Origin: Gnetum montanum
Lineage: Eukaryota; Streptophyta; Gnetopsida; Gnetales; Gnetaceae
Direction: 5' to 3'
Length of the DNA stretch: 61,220 nucleotides
Assembly: GCA_015680685.1 (NCBI GenBank)
Contig: MNCI01026477.1
Location: 14,695-75,914, forward strand
Both the position numbers and the translations under genes were made by a program. The notes beneath the pieces were generated by a model. The model ran no database searches and had not been told where the DNA came from. It was given only the letters and a program-made list of their open reading frames with translations. Shown one piece after another: positions 20,163 through 32,249 of this stretch (position 1 is its first letter; each line of letters opens with the position of its first letter).

Positions 20163-21211
20163 TGATGGGATGCGATATCACGGGCCACCACCATATCTAT
20201 AAATAAGAGGCAGCACTCCCCTTATTCCTCATCCTAGTCTAGAAGTAGAAAAACTCTGGCATATTGATCACTCCAGTGATAGAATATTTTCCATTTGCCC
20301 ATAGTAGGAGTGCCCAAGTGAACAAATCTTTATTTGAGCAACATTGTACCTGAACGCAAGTTGTGTATGGCAATAAAGACGAGCTTTGTGGATAAACCTT
20401 GTAGTGCATGGAATAGGATTTTCTTATCTATTATTTATTACTTTCTTTTAGTAATACAGTATGAGTACGACTTGACTGTGAGCATCTAAGGATGTGTACG
20501 GTTAGTCAAGGAATTGGCTACTCATCACAATGCGGTATGAGTACGACTTGATTATGAGCATCTTAGTGTGACTACTTGGTAACCCAGTGGCGTATCTAGG
20601 ATATATGCTTGGTAATCCTAGTGGTAGTCATGCATCAAGATGTGTATGGTTAGTCAAGGAATCAGCTGCTCATCGCACTTAGGCTAAATTAGATTCTTTT
20701 CCCCTTATCTCCTAGTAACATGGGATGAGTACAACATGATTACGAGCAATTAAGGATGTGTATGGATAATCAAGGGATAGATGCTCATCATGTTTAGGTT
20801 AGTTAAGTACCTCAGTATGACCACTTCAAGTATGTGCATTATGCGTGGTGATCCTAGTAACGATTAGCGTTTCGTAGCCATGGTTGCATAGTTCAGGGTG
20901 TGTATGGTAAGTGGGAACGGATGCTGATGCTAGGTAAATTAGACTTAGTTCATTAGTTAGAGTTAGCACTTAGTTTCTCAACCCTTCCCTCATTAGCATA
21001 GAAGACAAAAAACATAAAAGACCATAAAAATCATATTCCTCAGACTTGCTTAACCATACACTATGACAAATACATGTTTGGGAAGACAAAAAATAATTAA
21101 CCCTAAGTGTTCCAAGAGGCGTGTAGGCATTTAGTCTATGGAGTTCAACCGGATCATGTGTGCGACACTCGTATTCATATGGTTAAGTGTAGGGATACCC
21201 GCCACTCATCA
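20163..21211 (+). repeat. element A 3' LTR (1,049 bp)
   Basis: Begins TGATGGGATGCG, ends GCCACTCATCA, followed by CCAAT. It aligns with the 5' LTR throughout, except that the palindrome block is reduced to one module and there are scattered, mostly transition-like differences. Confidence 0.9.
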
Positions 21212-21216
21212 CCAAT

Positions 21217-22835
21217 ATTCTCACAATGTACAAGTAAAAAGTATGTGGACTACTTTGAACATGATACTTATGCCAAGATTAATGTAGAGGACAAGTTTAT
21301 CTTAGATCATAGTTAGCCATAACTTTCAAATTTTTCCCTAGAACTCTTTTTTTTTCATTTTTTGACATTTAGAAAGGAAATGAGTGCAATAGAATTACTT
21401 AATTTTCTCTCATTTTTTTGAATTTTTGGGAAATAGGTTCAAAAGGAGAATGGAGGGTAGGGTGAGGATTGTTGCTAGACCTCATCATACTCAAGAACTT
21501 ATAACACTACTAATGAACATGGTCCTCATTTTTTTTGTCTACTTTTTTTTCTTGAAGAAAATTTACTCATGGTGTACTTTTTTTGTCTACTTTTTTTTCT
21601 TGAAGAAAATGGACCATCCCATAGTCAAGTGATTTTGTTTAAATTTCTTATTTATTTATTTATTTATTTTCAAAAATTATGGTTAATAATTTTCCATAAA
21701 AGCCTCTCTTTCAATGATTATTTTTTTTAAAAGTGTTTATATTGTATGAATTTTACTTCTATTTTTAAATTTAAGATTGCTATTCATAGTTGAAGTATGA
21801 TTTATGTTGGTTGTAGTTGCAGGTTTTGAGATGTATGTGATGAGTTTTCCAGTAGCATTTTGTAAGTGAATTGTAAGCCCTAGACTTGGAAAGTATTTCA
21901 CACCTTTTGTTTATGGTTTTCATGCATATGGTTAAGGTTTCTACCTCTTTAGATTTCATCATAGCCTTCCATTTCACACTTCTAGGTTTGATGTATGTTT
22001 TATGCTTCCTAAGATATTTCCAAGCTCATTTGGGAACCTTAGGAACCTTTCAACATGTTCTTTGGCATTTTGTCTCTTACCCAAATTTGGGTGAGCAAAG
22101 TGTGTAGGGTAAGTATGTGCTAACTACCTTGTGTCAATGTAGGGATGTTAATGTACCTTCATTGTAGGTCTAGTTTGGCCCCTTTACATCCTATCATCTC
22201 TGGTGTGATCTTGGTATAACTAGGCTACTCTGACAAACCTCTCTTAATGCCTAAGCACTAGTGAACCTCTACCATTGGGTGGCAAAACTTATAAATACCC
22301 AGGATGAGCTTTCACATGGAATAACTTCATTCTAGCATTTTCATTTATTTTTTAGCATATAATTTTCTATGAAGAGCTCTTACTCCTTAGGTAAATTGAT
22401 TTCCTTCCTTGTCTTTTATGTGTTTTAAATCATCACTTTCATAAGTGCAACTAGACTCTGTCAGAGTGCTACCTTGCTTATGTAGCTTGGAACCATTTGG
22501 TCAATATGGAGTCCAATGTTTATGTGATGAGCAAAGCTTATGATTTTCCTTTGTTTTACCATTTATGCCTTAAACACTAAATCAATAAAAAATATTAAAC
22601 ATTAATAATAATAAAAATATTTCTTTATTTCTCATTTTCTTAAGCTATGATGATTCATCATTGCCCAAAGAGGCCTCAATTATATAGTTTGGTATTGAGC
22701 CATTGAAATTGTGACTAATATTCATTTTTATTACATTACATTTTGTGTGTTATTGCACCTATTCCAAGAGGGATTGCAATGCATGTGTCTTTATTACTAT
22801 TTTGTTTCTTATATTCTGAAATCCATAAAAATTAT
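21217..22835. other. AT-rich sequence between elements A and B
   Basis: A short open tail at 21219-21316 (KYVDYFEHDTYAKINVEDKF then a stop) continues across A's empty site but is unrecognised. Positions 21529-21610 hold a duplicated TTTTTTTGTCTACTTTTTTT/TCTTGAAGAAAAT unit, and 21646-21670 a TTTA microsatellite. At 22285-22300 a TTATAAATACCC box suggests an old LTR or promoter relic, but no boundaries were found. Confidence 0.4.
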
Positions 22836-23687
22836 TGATGAATCATGTTTAGATATGCTCCAATATCGAATACACGATATTGGAGCCTTGATATCAAAAA
22901 ATTAATACCAAACTCCAAGATGCAATATTGAATATCCAATATCATGAGGTATATGCTAGCCTATAAATATAGTCCTTGGGTACATAATTTTTAATTAATT
23001 TTTTGTCATAGAGTAACAAAGTTCTTGTAGTTTAGCCATTCTAGAGTTAGAATATTTCTAAGTGCCCATAGTAGGAGTCTAAGTGTGTATAGATCTTTGT
23101 TCAAGCACTAATGTACCTAAGCACAACAATGTGATGAAAATAAAAATGAGCCCTATTGATAATCCTTGTAGCACTGAGAATAGATTAATGTTTCTTTTAA
23201 CGCATTTAGTATTCATGAACTTTACTTTAATGCATTTTAATTAAGCATTAAATTTCCAATTCTTAATAAATGCAAGCACAACCACTTTGAGCATACGTGT
23301 AGCACTTAGTAACCTATAAATCCTTAATGTTTGATAACCCAACAATGCTATATGGATTTAGGATGTGTTCAAAGAGTGGGAATGGATACTTGTGTTAGGC
23401 TAGCTAGGTAGTAGATTAATTACATATTAAATTCCTCTACCTTTCATTCTTGTTCTAGGCTATTAAGCTTATAAAATATAAATTGATAAAAATCATATAC
23501 CTCAATTACACTTAAACATACACTTGTACCTCATGTGTGAAATTGAGAAGACAATGATCATTTCAATTAGATTTGACTTCCTGAAACCAATGTACTTAGG
23601 AACTTAAGGTTTGCAAAGTTCAACCAAATCGTGCATGAATGCTTGTGATTTCTATGGTTGGGTGTAGGGGTACCTCGTCTCTCATCA
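22836..23687 (+). repeat. element B 5' LTR (852 bp)
   Basis: TGATGAATCATG to CTCTCATCA. It contains the inverted repeat CTCCAATATCG-AATACA-CGATATTGGAG (about 22858-22885), a decayed relative of A's palindromes, then TATAAATA at 22962-22969. Confidence 0.85.
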
Positions 23688-23688
23688 T

Positions 23689-23708
23689 TGGCATTGTTGC
23701 TAAGGACC
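23689..23708 (+). promoter_or_regulatory. decayed primer-binding site of element B
   Basis: TGGCATTGTTGCTAAGGACC. It matches the tRNA-Asp-type site with CG-to-CA/TG and G-to-A changes, consistent with methylation-driven decay. Confidence 0.75.
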
Positions 23709-23869
23709 TTTAGTTGTTATGTGAACTATCTAGAATTTAGTGGAAATTATTGAAAATCATTGGCATGAACCTTAGAGTTGTATCATATATTAAAATTACT
23801 ATAACAATTTTAAAGACCACATTTTGCATGAAATAAACTAATGGCCTAACACGTACAAATGTTGCTAGC

Positions 23870-26790
23870 ATGAATGAACTAGAGTAAGTTCATCATGAAC
23901 TCTCTAATAACACAAATGATGATACCTATTGGGAAGAGTTGGAAATTCTTAAAAATTTCAAACAAGAGGCCCTTGAATTAAAAACTCTACTTGTCAACAT
24001 AGAATATGTATTCTTAAAAATGGAAAGCTATTAATAATCAATGCTAATATTGCTTCAAAATAGAAATAGATGATGCTAAAAGTGGGTGAAAAGTGATTAG
24101 CAGCATTTTCTTAGTAATATCCCGAACTCACAAGGATTGGTCCTAGGATATGCCAACATCATATCTACATTGACTGGGCCATGAAGCCAAAGAGGTAGCC
24201 ACAAATGTGATTGAACCCCAAATTGAAGTAGATCATCAAGGAGAAAATAAAAAAACTCCTCAAGGTGGGGTTCATTTATTCTATTGTGGATAGTGAGTGG
24301 ATTAAGCTCACTTATGATTGTGCCAAAGAAAGGGAGGAAATGGTGGGTCTACATTGATTTTTGGCTATTAAATATGGCAACATTCAAGGACCATTTTCTA
24401 TTTCCATTCATTGATCAAGTGTCATTCATTGATATTGTAGTTTTCTAGATGGTTATAGTGATTATAACCAAATCTAGATCGCACTAGAGGACCAGGCCAA
24501 AATAATGTTCAAGAGTTCTTAGGGGACTTTTGCATATTTTAAGATGCCTTTTTATCTTTGCAATGCTCCTGCTACATTCCAATGCCTGGTCCTTAGAATT
24601 TTTTAACATTAGCTTAGTAGTGGTGTGGAAGTCTTCATGAATGACTTCTCCACCTATGGAGCTACATTTGAGCAAGCCTTGAACCACTTCGAGCAAGTAC
24701 TAAAGAGATGTGTTGAAATGAACCTTCAACTTAATTGGCAAAAGAGTCATTTGATGGTCTAGGAGGGCATTATATTGGGGCATCAAATCTCACAAGTAGG
24801 AATTTCTATAAAACTTATAAAAATAAGGATCATCCAAGGAATAAGCTACCAACCAGAAACTATCAAAGATATTCAGTTATTCCTTGGACACACTAGCTAC
24901 TACCGATAATTCATAGAGAATTTCTCTTAGATCACAAAACCATTGGTTGAGCTGATGAAGAAAGATACTCCATTTATTTGGACCATAGAATGTGAAAAAT
25001 AATTCTAATAGATGGAAGAGAAACCTATAAAAAATCCAATTCTATAAGAACCTAATTAGTCCAAACCATCTCATGTTATGATGAATCCATCAAATTATGC
25101 CTTGTGAGCTATGCTTATGTAGATGAATGACAAGAAATGTCCATACTACATCCACTACCCAAGATGAAGCATTGTGGGTGCACAATTGAACTACATCGTC
25201 ATAGAAAAAGAATTGATAGCAGTGGTGTTTGATCTCGAAAATTTCAAGAATTATGTGCTTGGATACAAATTTTTTGTTCTCATAGACCATAGCACCATTT
25301 TCTTCCTAATAAACAAGCTGACGATGAGCCTGCATGTTATATGGTAGTTGGTGATCTTATAGGAATTCAATATCATGATGGTAGATAGAAAGAAAATTGA
25401 GAACGTGGTCAATGGTAGAGCCCACTATCTAATGTGTTTCCTAATAAACTTATCTTTGCTAGGGCTATAATTGAATAATTTCCCAATCAGCCTAAATGGT
25501 ATGATGGCATTCTCACCTATTTGCTCACTCAAGAGATGCTACAAGGGTTGGACCACTGGAAGAAAAAATAGTTTCTTCACCAAGTAAAATAATTCATGGA
25601 GATTAATGGATACCTCTACAAGGTGTGTGTTGATGGCCTAGTTCGATGGTGTGTCCCTGATGCTAACCAACTGTGTGTTCTCCAATATGCTCATGAGGGT
25701 CCTTGTGGGGGCCACTATGCTAGGAGATGCATAACCATTAAAATCCTAATGGCAAGGTACTATTGGCCAATAATATTCAAGGATGCTCACCAATATGTCC
25801 ACTTTTGTAAATGATGCCAACAAGATGGTGGAATGACTACTTGAATGGAGGGACCTTAACAGTGGATTCAACCAAGAGAACCATTCAACATCTGGAGCAT
25901 AGATTTCATGGGTCCCATCACACCCATGTTAAATATAAAGACATACATCATAGTCATTGTTAACTATTATAAAAAATGGGTAGAAGAAGAAGCCATCACT
26001 AACTATACATCTTCTACTACTACTTGGTTTTTACAATAAAATGTTGTAAATAGGTCTAGTGTGCCATGTGCATTAATATGTTACAATGGAACTTACTTTA
26101 TAGGTAGTACTTTTTAGAAGCTTATGCAACGCTTGGGAGTTAAACATTAATTCATAACACCCTACCACCCCAACACCAATGGTCAAGTTGAGGTTACAAA
26201 TAAGTAAATTACAAAGATCCTAATAAAGATTGTTAGCAAATATAGGAAAGACTAGAGCATAAAACTCAACGATGCCTTCTAGGCCTACCACTCAACATGG
26301 AAACTACCTATAGGCTACTCTTTCTATGAGTTGGTGTATGGAAAATTACCAACACTTCCTATTCAATTTGAGCTTCATACACTTTCAACAGCCTATGACC
26401 TTGACCTTGATTTAAGTCTAGCACAAAAAGAAAAAATAATGAATCTCAACTTGTTATATGAAAATCGATTGGTGGCCCTATCATCTAACAAGTTGCATAA
26501 GACATTTAACAAAAAATGCCATGACCTTAGAATTAGGAAAGTCAAATTTCAACCAGAAGATAAAGCCCTCTAGTAGAACCCCACACACATACCTCAACAA
26601 ACTAAGTTTCAAAAATTGGGAGAAGGACCTTATATAATTAATGAAACCTTTTCTTTTGGGGCCATGATGATCTACAAACCTTAGAGCCTAGACAAGAAAC
26701 TGCTGGTCAACATACAACAAGTCAAACCTTTCCATGATCCTAAGCTATCTAATGCAACAAACACCTCATTAGATGGACAACCATGCTTAA
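23870..26790 (+). pseudogene. element B pol: pre-RT, RT, RNase H, H2C2 zinc finger, integrase
   Basis: In order: pre-RT segment (FKQEALELKTLLVN, also in C at 37861); RT with PKKGGKWWVCIDFRLLN and, near 24635, VFMNDFSTYG where the YVDD catalytic box has become FMND; RT thumb with LGHQIS and FLGHTSYYR; RNase H with LNYIVIEKELIAVVF and KNYVLGYKFFVLIDH; the HHCC finger (HEGPCGGHY to CK.CQQ, 25690-25830); integrase core with IDFMGPITP, NGTYFIGSTF and TPYHPNTNGQVEVTNK; then YGKLPTLPIQFELHTLSTAYDLDLDL to about 26580. Many stops and a lost RT aspartate make it inert. It is the type of enzyme set A and H would have needed. Confidence 0.8.
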
Positions 26791-26812
26791 TATGTTAAAT
26801 CTCCTCCTATCA

Positions 26813-26834
26813 ACTTAGTTGTGGGGGAGATGGC
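26813..26834 (+). promoter_or_regulatory. internal polypurine motif of element B
   Basis: CTTAGTTGTGGGGGAGATGGCC, between the end of pol and the 3' non-coding region. The corresponding motif in A directly follows the protease spacer. Confidence 0.55.
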
Positions 26835-27994
26835 CATCCATGCTAACCATATAAGTGGCTTCTCATTTTTTCATATTTTTTTACACATTCTTTATCTTAT
26901 AGCTTTTTTTTCACATTATTAATTTTTCAATATTTTTGTTTTACAACATTGTTAGTATGTTTTATTTTTCTTAACTATTTTACAATTTCTTATATATTTT
27001 TCTTTATTTGAATATGATTTTTTATTATTTTTTAAAAATGCTATGTCTTATTGCCAACTCAGTACAGTGTGATTTAATTGATGTGGGCATGTGCTATCTA
27101 ATTATTTGATTGTTGGTGTTTGGATTTTAGCTTTGAATTTTGTTACTAATAACTAGGAAATGGTTTCTTTATCATGTAATAGGCAATGAGTCCATAACAT
27201 CCACCCATCCATAAACTCTATGGTTTTCCTTATTTTGGAAATGTGCAGTCCCTTTTTCATTAATAAAGTTTTAACGAACTTGTGATCCTAGTAGTTTCTA
27301 GAATTTGAAAGGATTCAAAGGTTTGAATAGGGTATGACTTCAAGGGGATTCGATACTCTTTATGGATTTTTTCTTACTTGGGTGCATGTGTGTTTTCATG
27401 GATTTCTTACCATTCTGTGTCAACCAATAATAGGAAGTTGAATAAGTCTTTACATGGTGTGGTTCCCATTCAAAAAAGAAGAAAAAAATAAAAAGAAAAA
27501 GAATAAAGGAAAATAAATAAATAAATAATGATCAAAATTCAAAGAACACCCCTTATATAAAATAAATAGGTTACAAGAACTAGTTATAAGAATAAAAAGA
27601 CATGTTACCCATGCCTAAAGGTTCCCTCTAATTAAGGCCCTTCCTCACTTTCTACTTCTCTTTTCTTCTCTAATAAGAAATGATGGTTATCTTGTGTGAG
27701 CACTCTTCACCAAGGATGATGTGGCGATACCATATGACAAGCACCATTTATGATTGTCAAATATTCTCCCTCACTCTTTAGTTTCCAAGAAGATTTGGAT
27801 GTTAGTTTTTTCTAAGATGTTCAATTCTATTATCAAGAACACCCAATTTCGTAAAAGATTGTATATCCATACACTTGGGCACATAGAGTCTATTTATTCC
27901 ATTTGAGTCAGTTTGTATGTCAGTAAATAATCCCATACCTACCCAATATTTTGTAACTTATTTCTCCTCATGTTCACTTAAGGAAAAGTTTTCA

Positions 27995-28010
27995 TTTAGT
28001 CATGGGGGTA
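27995..28010 (+). promoter_or_regulatory. polypurine tract of element B
   Basis: TTTAGTCATGGGGGTA, identical to A's tract and directly before the TGATGAATCA of the 3' LTR. Confidence 0.85.
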
Positions 28011-28450
28011 TGATGAATCATTTTTAGATATGTTCTAATATCGAATACGTAATATCAGACCCCAAGATGCAATGTTGAATATTCGATATCACAGGGTATA
28101 TGTTAGCCTATAAAGATAGCAATTGGGCATAAAGTTTTCAATTAATTTTTTTTCATAGAGTAATGAAGTTCTTGCAATTTAGCCATTTCATAGTTAGAAT
28201 ATTTTTGAGTGCCCACAATAGGAGTCTAAGTGTGTACAGATCTTTACTCAAGCACTAATGTACTTGAGCATAGCAGTGTGACGGAAATAAAGACAAAACC
28301 TTTTGATAATCCTTGTAGAACTAAGAATAGATTAATGTTTCTTTTAATGCATTTAATAGTCAAGGTTTCTTTTTGTTAATGTTTCTTTTAAGTTGTAGTA
28401 ACATGCATTTTGATTATTAAGATTCAACTTATGGATAATCCAAGATTGTT
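28011..28450 (+). repeat. element B 3' LTR (truncated)
   Basis: Matches the 5' LTR through TTTCTTTTAATGCATTTA (near 28350), then weakly to about 28450. The last 400 or so bases including CATCA are missing. A possible solo LTR begins at 28453. Confidence 0.7.
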
Positions 28451-28452
28451 GT

Positions 28453-30344
28453 TGTATCACACCCCTAAATTTAGCTTGATTCCTTCAATTAATTTTTTAT
28501 TTTCTCTTTCTTAGTTACTTATATTACTGTTAGTTTCTTAATTTATCTTAGAACCTAAACTAGCAATACATCTAAGCTTTATTCTCCTCCAATCATTTTA
28601 TCAATTACAACAAAAGAAAGGAATTAGGGCATATGATAATGGAAAAAAACAAACTTGATCCTTATATAACATGGATGTAAGTACCACAACATCATAAGAG
28701 ATTTTAGTAATTGTATTTTTTATTCTTCTATGGTCATGCTATATTAATTACATCATCCTCCTATGTTCAGTACTTGTATTTGCTTCATTTGCATGTGTGA
28801 TCATGTAGGAAAAGTCAACATTCTCCAAGTAGTCAAATCCACCATACTATCTCCTTCAAGACATGACTAGAGTGGGCCATCATAGCTACAACAAACCATT
28901 AGATCATATTGTTAAATATGTTAACAAAGAACATACTTACCATGCAAGGCTCCTAAGTATCTTGTCTAACACTAATAAAAATTTTCAAAGGCTCCTAGCC
29001 CACTTACAACCTCCTCATGATTAGACACCCTGAAATATCATCATCATTAGATAGTCTCCAATGGTACTATCCAGTGATTGTGCTACTAAGTAACCATGAT
29101 ACGTTTCACGAAATATTGTGGCCTAAGTAGGAAGTACCTAAAACCTAAATTGCATGATAGGGACTACCATAATCACATCTACTACTCCTTTTCAACTAGT
29201 GTCAAATCTCCTAAACCTAATTCCACTTTTCTCCTAGACTAACTAAGTCTTAGTCTCATCTAGGATTGATAGCCCCTTAAAACCTACAAGGATTACATAT
29301 GCATGCCAGCTTCTAAGGTACCTAACTCAACCTCACCCATGTTCCATACCATGTTAAGACTAACTAATACTAATTTATTACTTAGCCTTGTACATGTCCC
29401 ATACTATGTCAAGAGTATTGATTATTGTTGAGGTGATGTAACTTGAGTCTTTTGTGACTTCTGCAATATTTAAATCAACTACTATCCTCCAATATCTAAT
29501 AGTTAACGTAACTCTAACAAACATAAGACTCAAAAAAGACATTAAGAAGAAGCATTAGCATTAGATCTAAGAAGAAATATAACACAAAGAAAAAATCTAC
29601 TACCTTCATGAGCTAGCATACTATTCCCCACTAACAAAAAAGCCTCTTAAGATCCTAAGCACAAAGCACTAACAAACTGAAGATTGAAGAAGGTATAGAT
29701 AAAAAATGATGGTTAGGAGAGAAACCCATAACTTGCTTATAAAACCCAATATACGCATTCCCATGCATGCCTTCTAGAAATTTCTAACCTAAGACTAATT
29801 AAATGCAATAGATTTAACATAAAGATAAACATTATCTTTATCCAAGATAAACATCATTTTTAATCAAGATAAAAGATAAACATAATCTTTACGAGGACCC
29901 ACATCTAGTCATCCTATTTTTATCTAGAGACCACAAGGATCACATCATAAGATGATAATAAAAATACCAAAAAATATATAAAGTCTCATACTAACCACAA
30001 ATGCAAAGAGGTAAGATTTATTAAATAAAATCATGTTCATAGGATCTCTTGTGAAATTAACTAATAATTAAGTCTCATGCAGGATAAGGATAATGATCAT
30101 GTGATTATAAAGTCTCCTATCAAACATCAACATAAAGAAGAAATACTTATTAAAAGAACATCAACATATGATGAAAGCAATTATTAAGTCTCATGTCAAA
30201 ATAATAATAAAATGAAAAAAATATTAGATGTTATAAATGAATCAAAAGTGCAAGATCCTTTATTAAGCCAAGTTTGAATTGTAGAAACAATGTAAGGGTA
30301 AAAGACAAAAATGCTAATCTTTGTAAAAATCCCATGGGTGTTAC
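28453..30344 (+). mobile_element. possible Del/Tekay-type solo LTR
   Basis: Starts TGTATCACACCCC and ends GGGTGTTACA. These imperfect inverted ends are typical of Del/Tekay chromovirus LTRs. The 1.9-kb length suits such LTRs and there is no coding content. The flanks (GTTGT and TGTTT) do not form a clear target duplication, and no primer site follows, so this would be a solo LTR. Confidence 0.35.
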
Positions 30345-30514
30345 ATGTTTCTTTAATGAAAAGCATCAATCATAATCCTTTGTGATTAAATGGAACTTTT
30401 TAGCCTAATTATATAGGCAAAACCATCATATTTTATTGTGTAGAATAACTGGAGGGGAAATTTAATTATTACCACTTTTTTATTTATGAAAATATCAAAA
30501 GTCACATGTAAAAT

Positions 30515-32240
30515 TATGAATAAAAATGAAATGAAATGAATCTTTATTACATCCAAAGACTCATAGGATCTATTGTACAAATATTACATTTTCATGAAAA
30601 ATAAAGATAGACTCTACAAATTGAACAAGAACCAATGGGGCATTGAAAATAAATCATACTAGCTTTTTGCTATAACATTATAACACTATCTCAAATAGGT
30701 AGTCATAATATAAGAAAGAAACACATATAACTCATCCTTAAGAACTCCTAATATGTACAACTTACAAATGTGCTCTTCTCAGGAAAGTTGAATCCATCTT
30801 CCACTTTCAATTCTAAGATTATGAGAACTTAAGCAAAGCTTGCTGATAACATGTCATTATTTGATTGGAATAGTAGCTAAAAGATAGTGAACTTCTACAT
30901 CTAGTTTATTAGATCTAATGTGGTGTAAATAAAATTCCCTCTTACCTTCCACATTAGTCCACATTTATGTTAAAACCTTATACTTATCTAATTGGTAAAT
31001 AAACTTACGATTTTGTTTCATGTCCTCTCAAAAGATATTTCAATTTCTTAACCATTACATTACCTACAAATAGAAACCATGATCTCATGAACCCTCAAGA
31101 ACTACTTTAGAGATTTTGTCTTGCCTTGAGATATGCAAGCTATGAGTGTAGGTAATGAATTGGCACAAGGATTCTGTTTTTAAAGGCAATCAATTAAATT
31201 CACATAATAACATTGAGTAAGTTATTTACATCTTCAACTTTAACTCATCAAGAAGAAAATTTTTTTGCCCTCTCTCAATATCTTTCCAAAGTTTAGCACT
31301 AAGTCTAGGTTCGCAAACAACACATCGATACAATGGCGTAGGATAGATGATAGTTTGAAAATTTTGATTTTTGACCTTCCAAGCCAAAAGGCCTAAATAC
31401 TTGTACTTGTTTTTGAAAGTATATAGAACCTTGAAATCTACTGTTATTTTTTATTTGATGTACTTTCCTCATATGTAATTATTCTATAAAGGAGACCTAC
31501 ATATTTAAAAGAATCTACTATTTGCACATTGCTACCTAAAAAATGGAAGTTGTAATAGTTATTTCTTGTATCCTAGATCATCAATTTAGTTTTCTTTATA
31601 TTCACTTGAATATGAAATGAATGATAATAATTTTCTAAAATTGTCAACATATTTACATACCTTCTATAGTAGTGGAAAATATGGCAACATCATGTATATA
31701 TAAAAGAATATTAATTTGTTGGGATCCAATTTTGATAGCCTGACTATCTTACCCATTAAATAATCATTCTTGCATTTTCTCAATAAAGATACCAAAGAGG
31801 GTTGGAAAAAGTGGACAACCTTGCTTTACTCGAATTTAACTCTAGAATTAAAATTTTTCCTCTGAATTGCTATCTATAATTTCAATAATCACTTCCTCAT
31901 ACAATCATTAAGGTGCCATAATCAAGTTTGAAGGAAGGAAAATTTTATGCAAGCACAATAGTTTTGTACATATCACTAAATTATATGCTTTTGTAAAATT
32001 AATAAAACAAATAAAAAAATTTTTATTAGATATTTTTGCAAATTCCATGTAGTGTCTAAGAGTAACTAAGTGATTCATAATAAAGTGATTTTCTCTAAAA
32101 CATGCTTGACATCTTTTCTTGACTTGGTTACCTTTGGTCCAAGAATTAATTGGCTTTTCTAGTAGACTACCCAAAAACTTAGCAAAAATTTTACTCACAA
32201 TGATTATTCAAGAATTGTTCAAATTACTAATATGGAATGT
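30515..32240 (-). pseudogene. LINE (non-LTR retrotransposon) reverse transcriptase and 3' end, decayed
   Basis: On minus: 32198-31908 has the RT fingers/palm entry (QACFRENHFIMNHLVTLRHY, then FFICFINFTKAYNLV, the DFxKAFD box with D changed). Next come VKQGCPLSPTLFGIFIEKMQE (about 31830) and ILLYIHDVAIFSTT, where the YADD box has become YIHD. Far downstream (about 30800) is the C-terminal LRIESGRW...EEHICKL...GVLKDELYVF segment typical of plant LINE ORF2. The copy ends with a TTCAT tandem tail (about 30525-30545 on plus as AAATGAAATGAAATG) after an AATAAAG-like signal. Stops are frequent. Clade (L1 or RTE) is not certain. Confidence 0.7.
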
Positions 32241-32249
32241 GAATGGAGA

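Larger units (their letters stand above)
13646..21211 (+). mobile_element. element A: complete Athila-like gag-pro LTR retrotransposon without pol
   Basis: The 7,566-bp element has, in order: 5' LTR (13646-14807), primer site, gag (14952 to about 16960), protease (about 17540-17960), a short spacer, internal polypurine motif (18263), about 1.9 kb of non-coding sequence, polypurine tract and 3' LTR (20163-21211), flanked by the CCAAT duplication. LTR ends TGATG/CATCA and the tRNA-Asp-type primer site are Athila-like. No RT, RNase H or integrase is found in any frame between protease and 3' LTR. Gag and protease carry stops, so A is dead now. The intact ends and duplication show it arrived by retrotransposition in this or a nearly identical form, unless pol was lost after insertion; H's matching structure argues against that. 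Confidence 0.9.
22836..28450 (+). mobile_element. element B: Athila-like relic with pol but no gag
   Basis: 5' LTR (22836-23687), decayed primer site, pol remains (about 23870-26790), internal polypurine motif, 3' non-coding region, polypurine tract (27995-28010) and a truncated 3' LTR from 28011. LTR ends and order match A. The interval between primer site and pre-RT domain is only about 180 bases, so gag and protease are missing. Every domain of pol has stops. No target duplication can be tested because the right end is lost. Confidence 0.85.
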
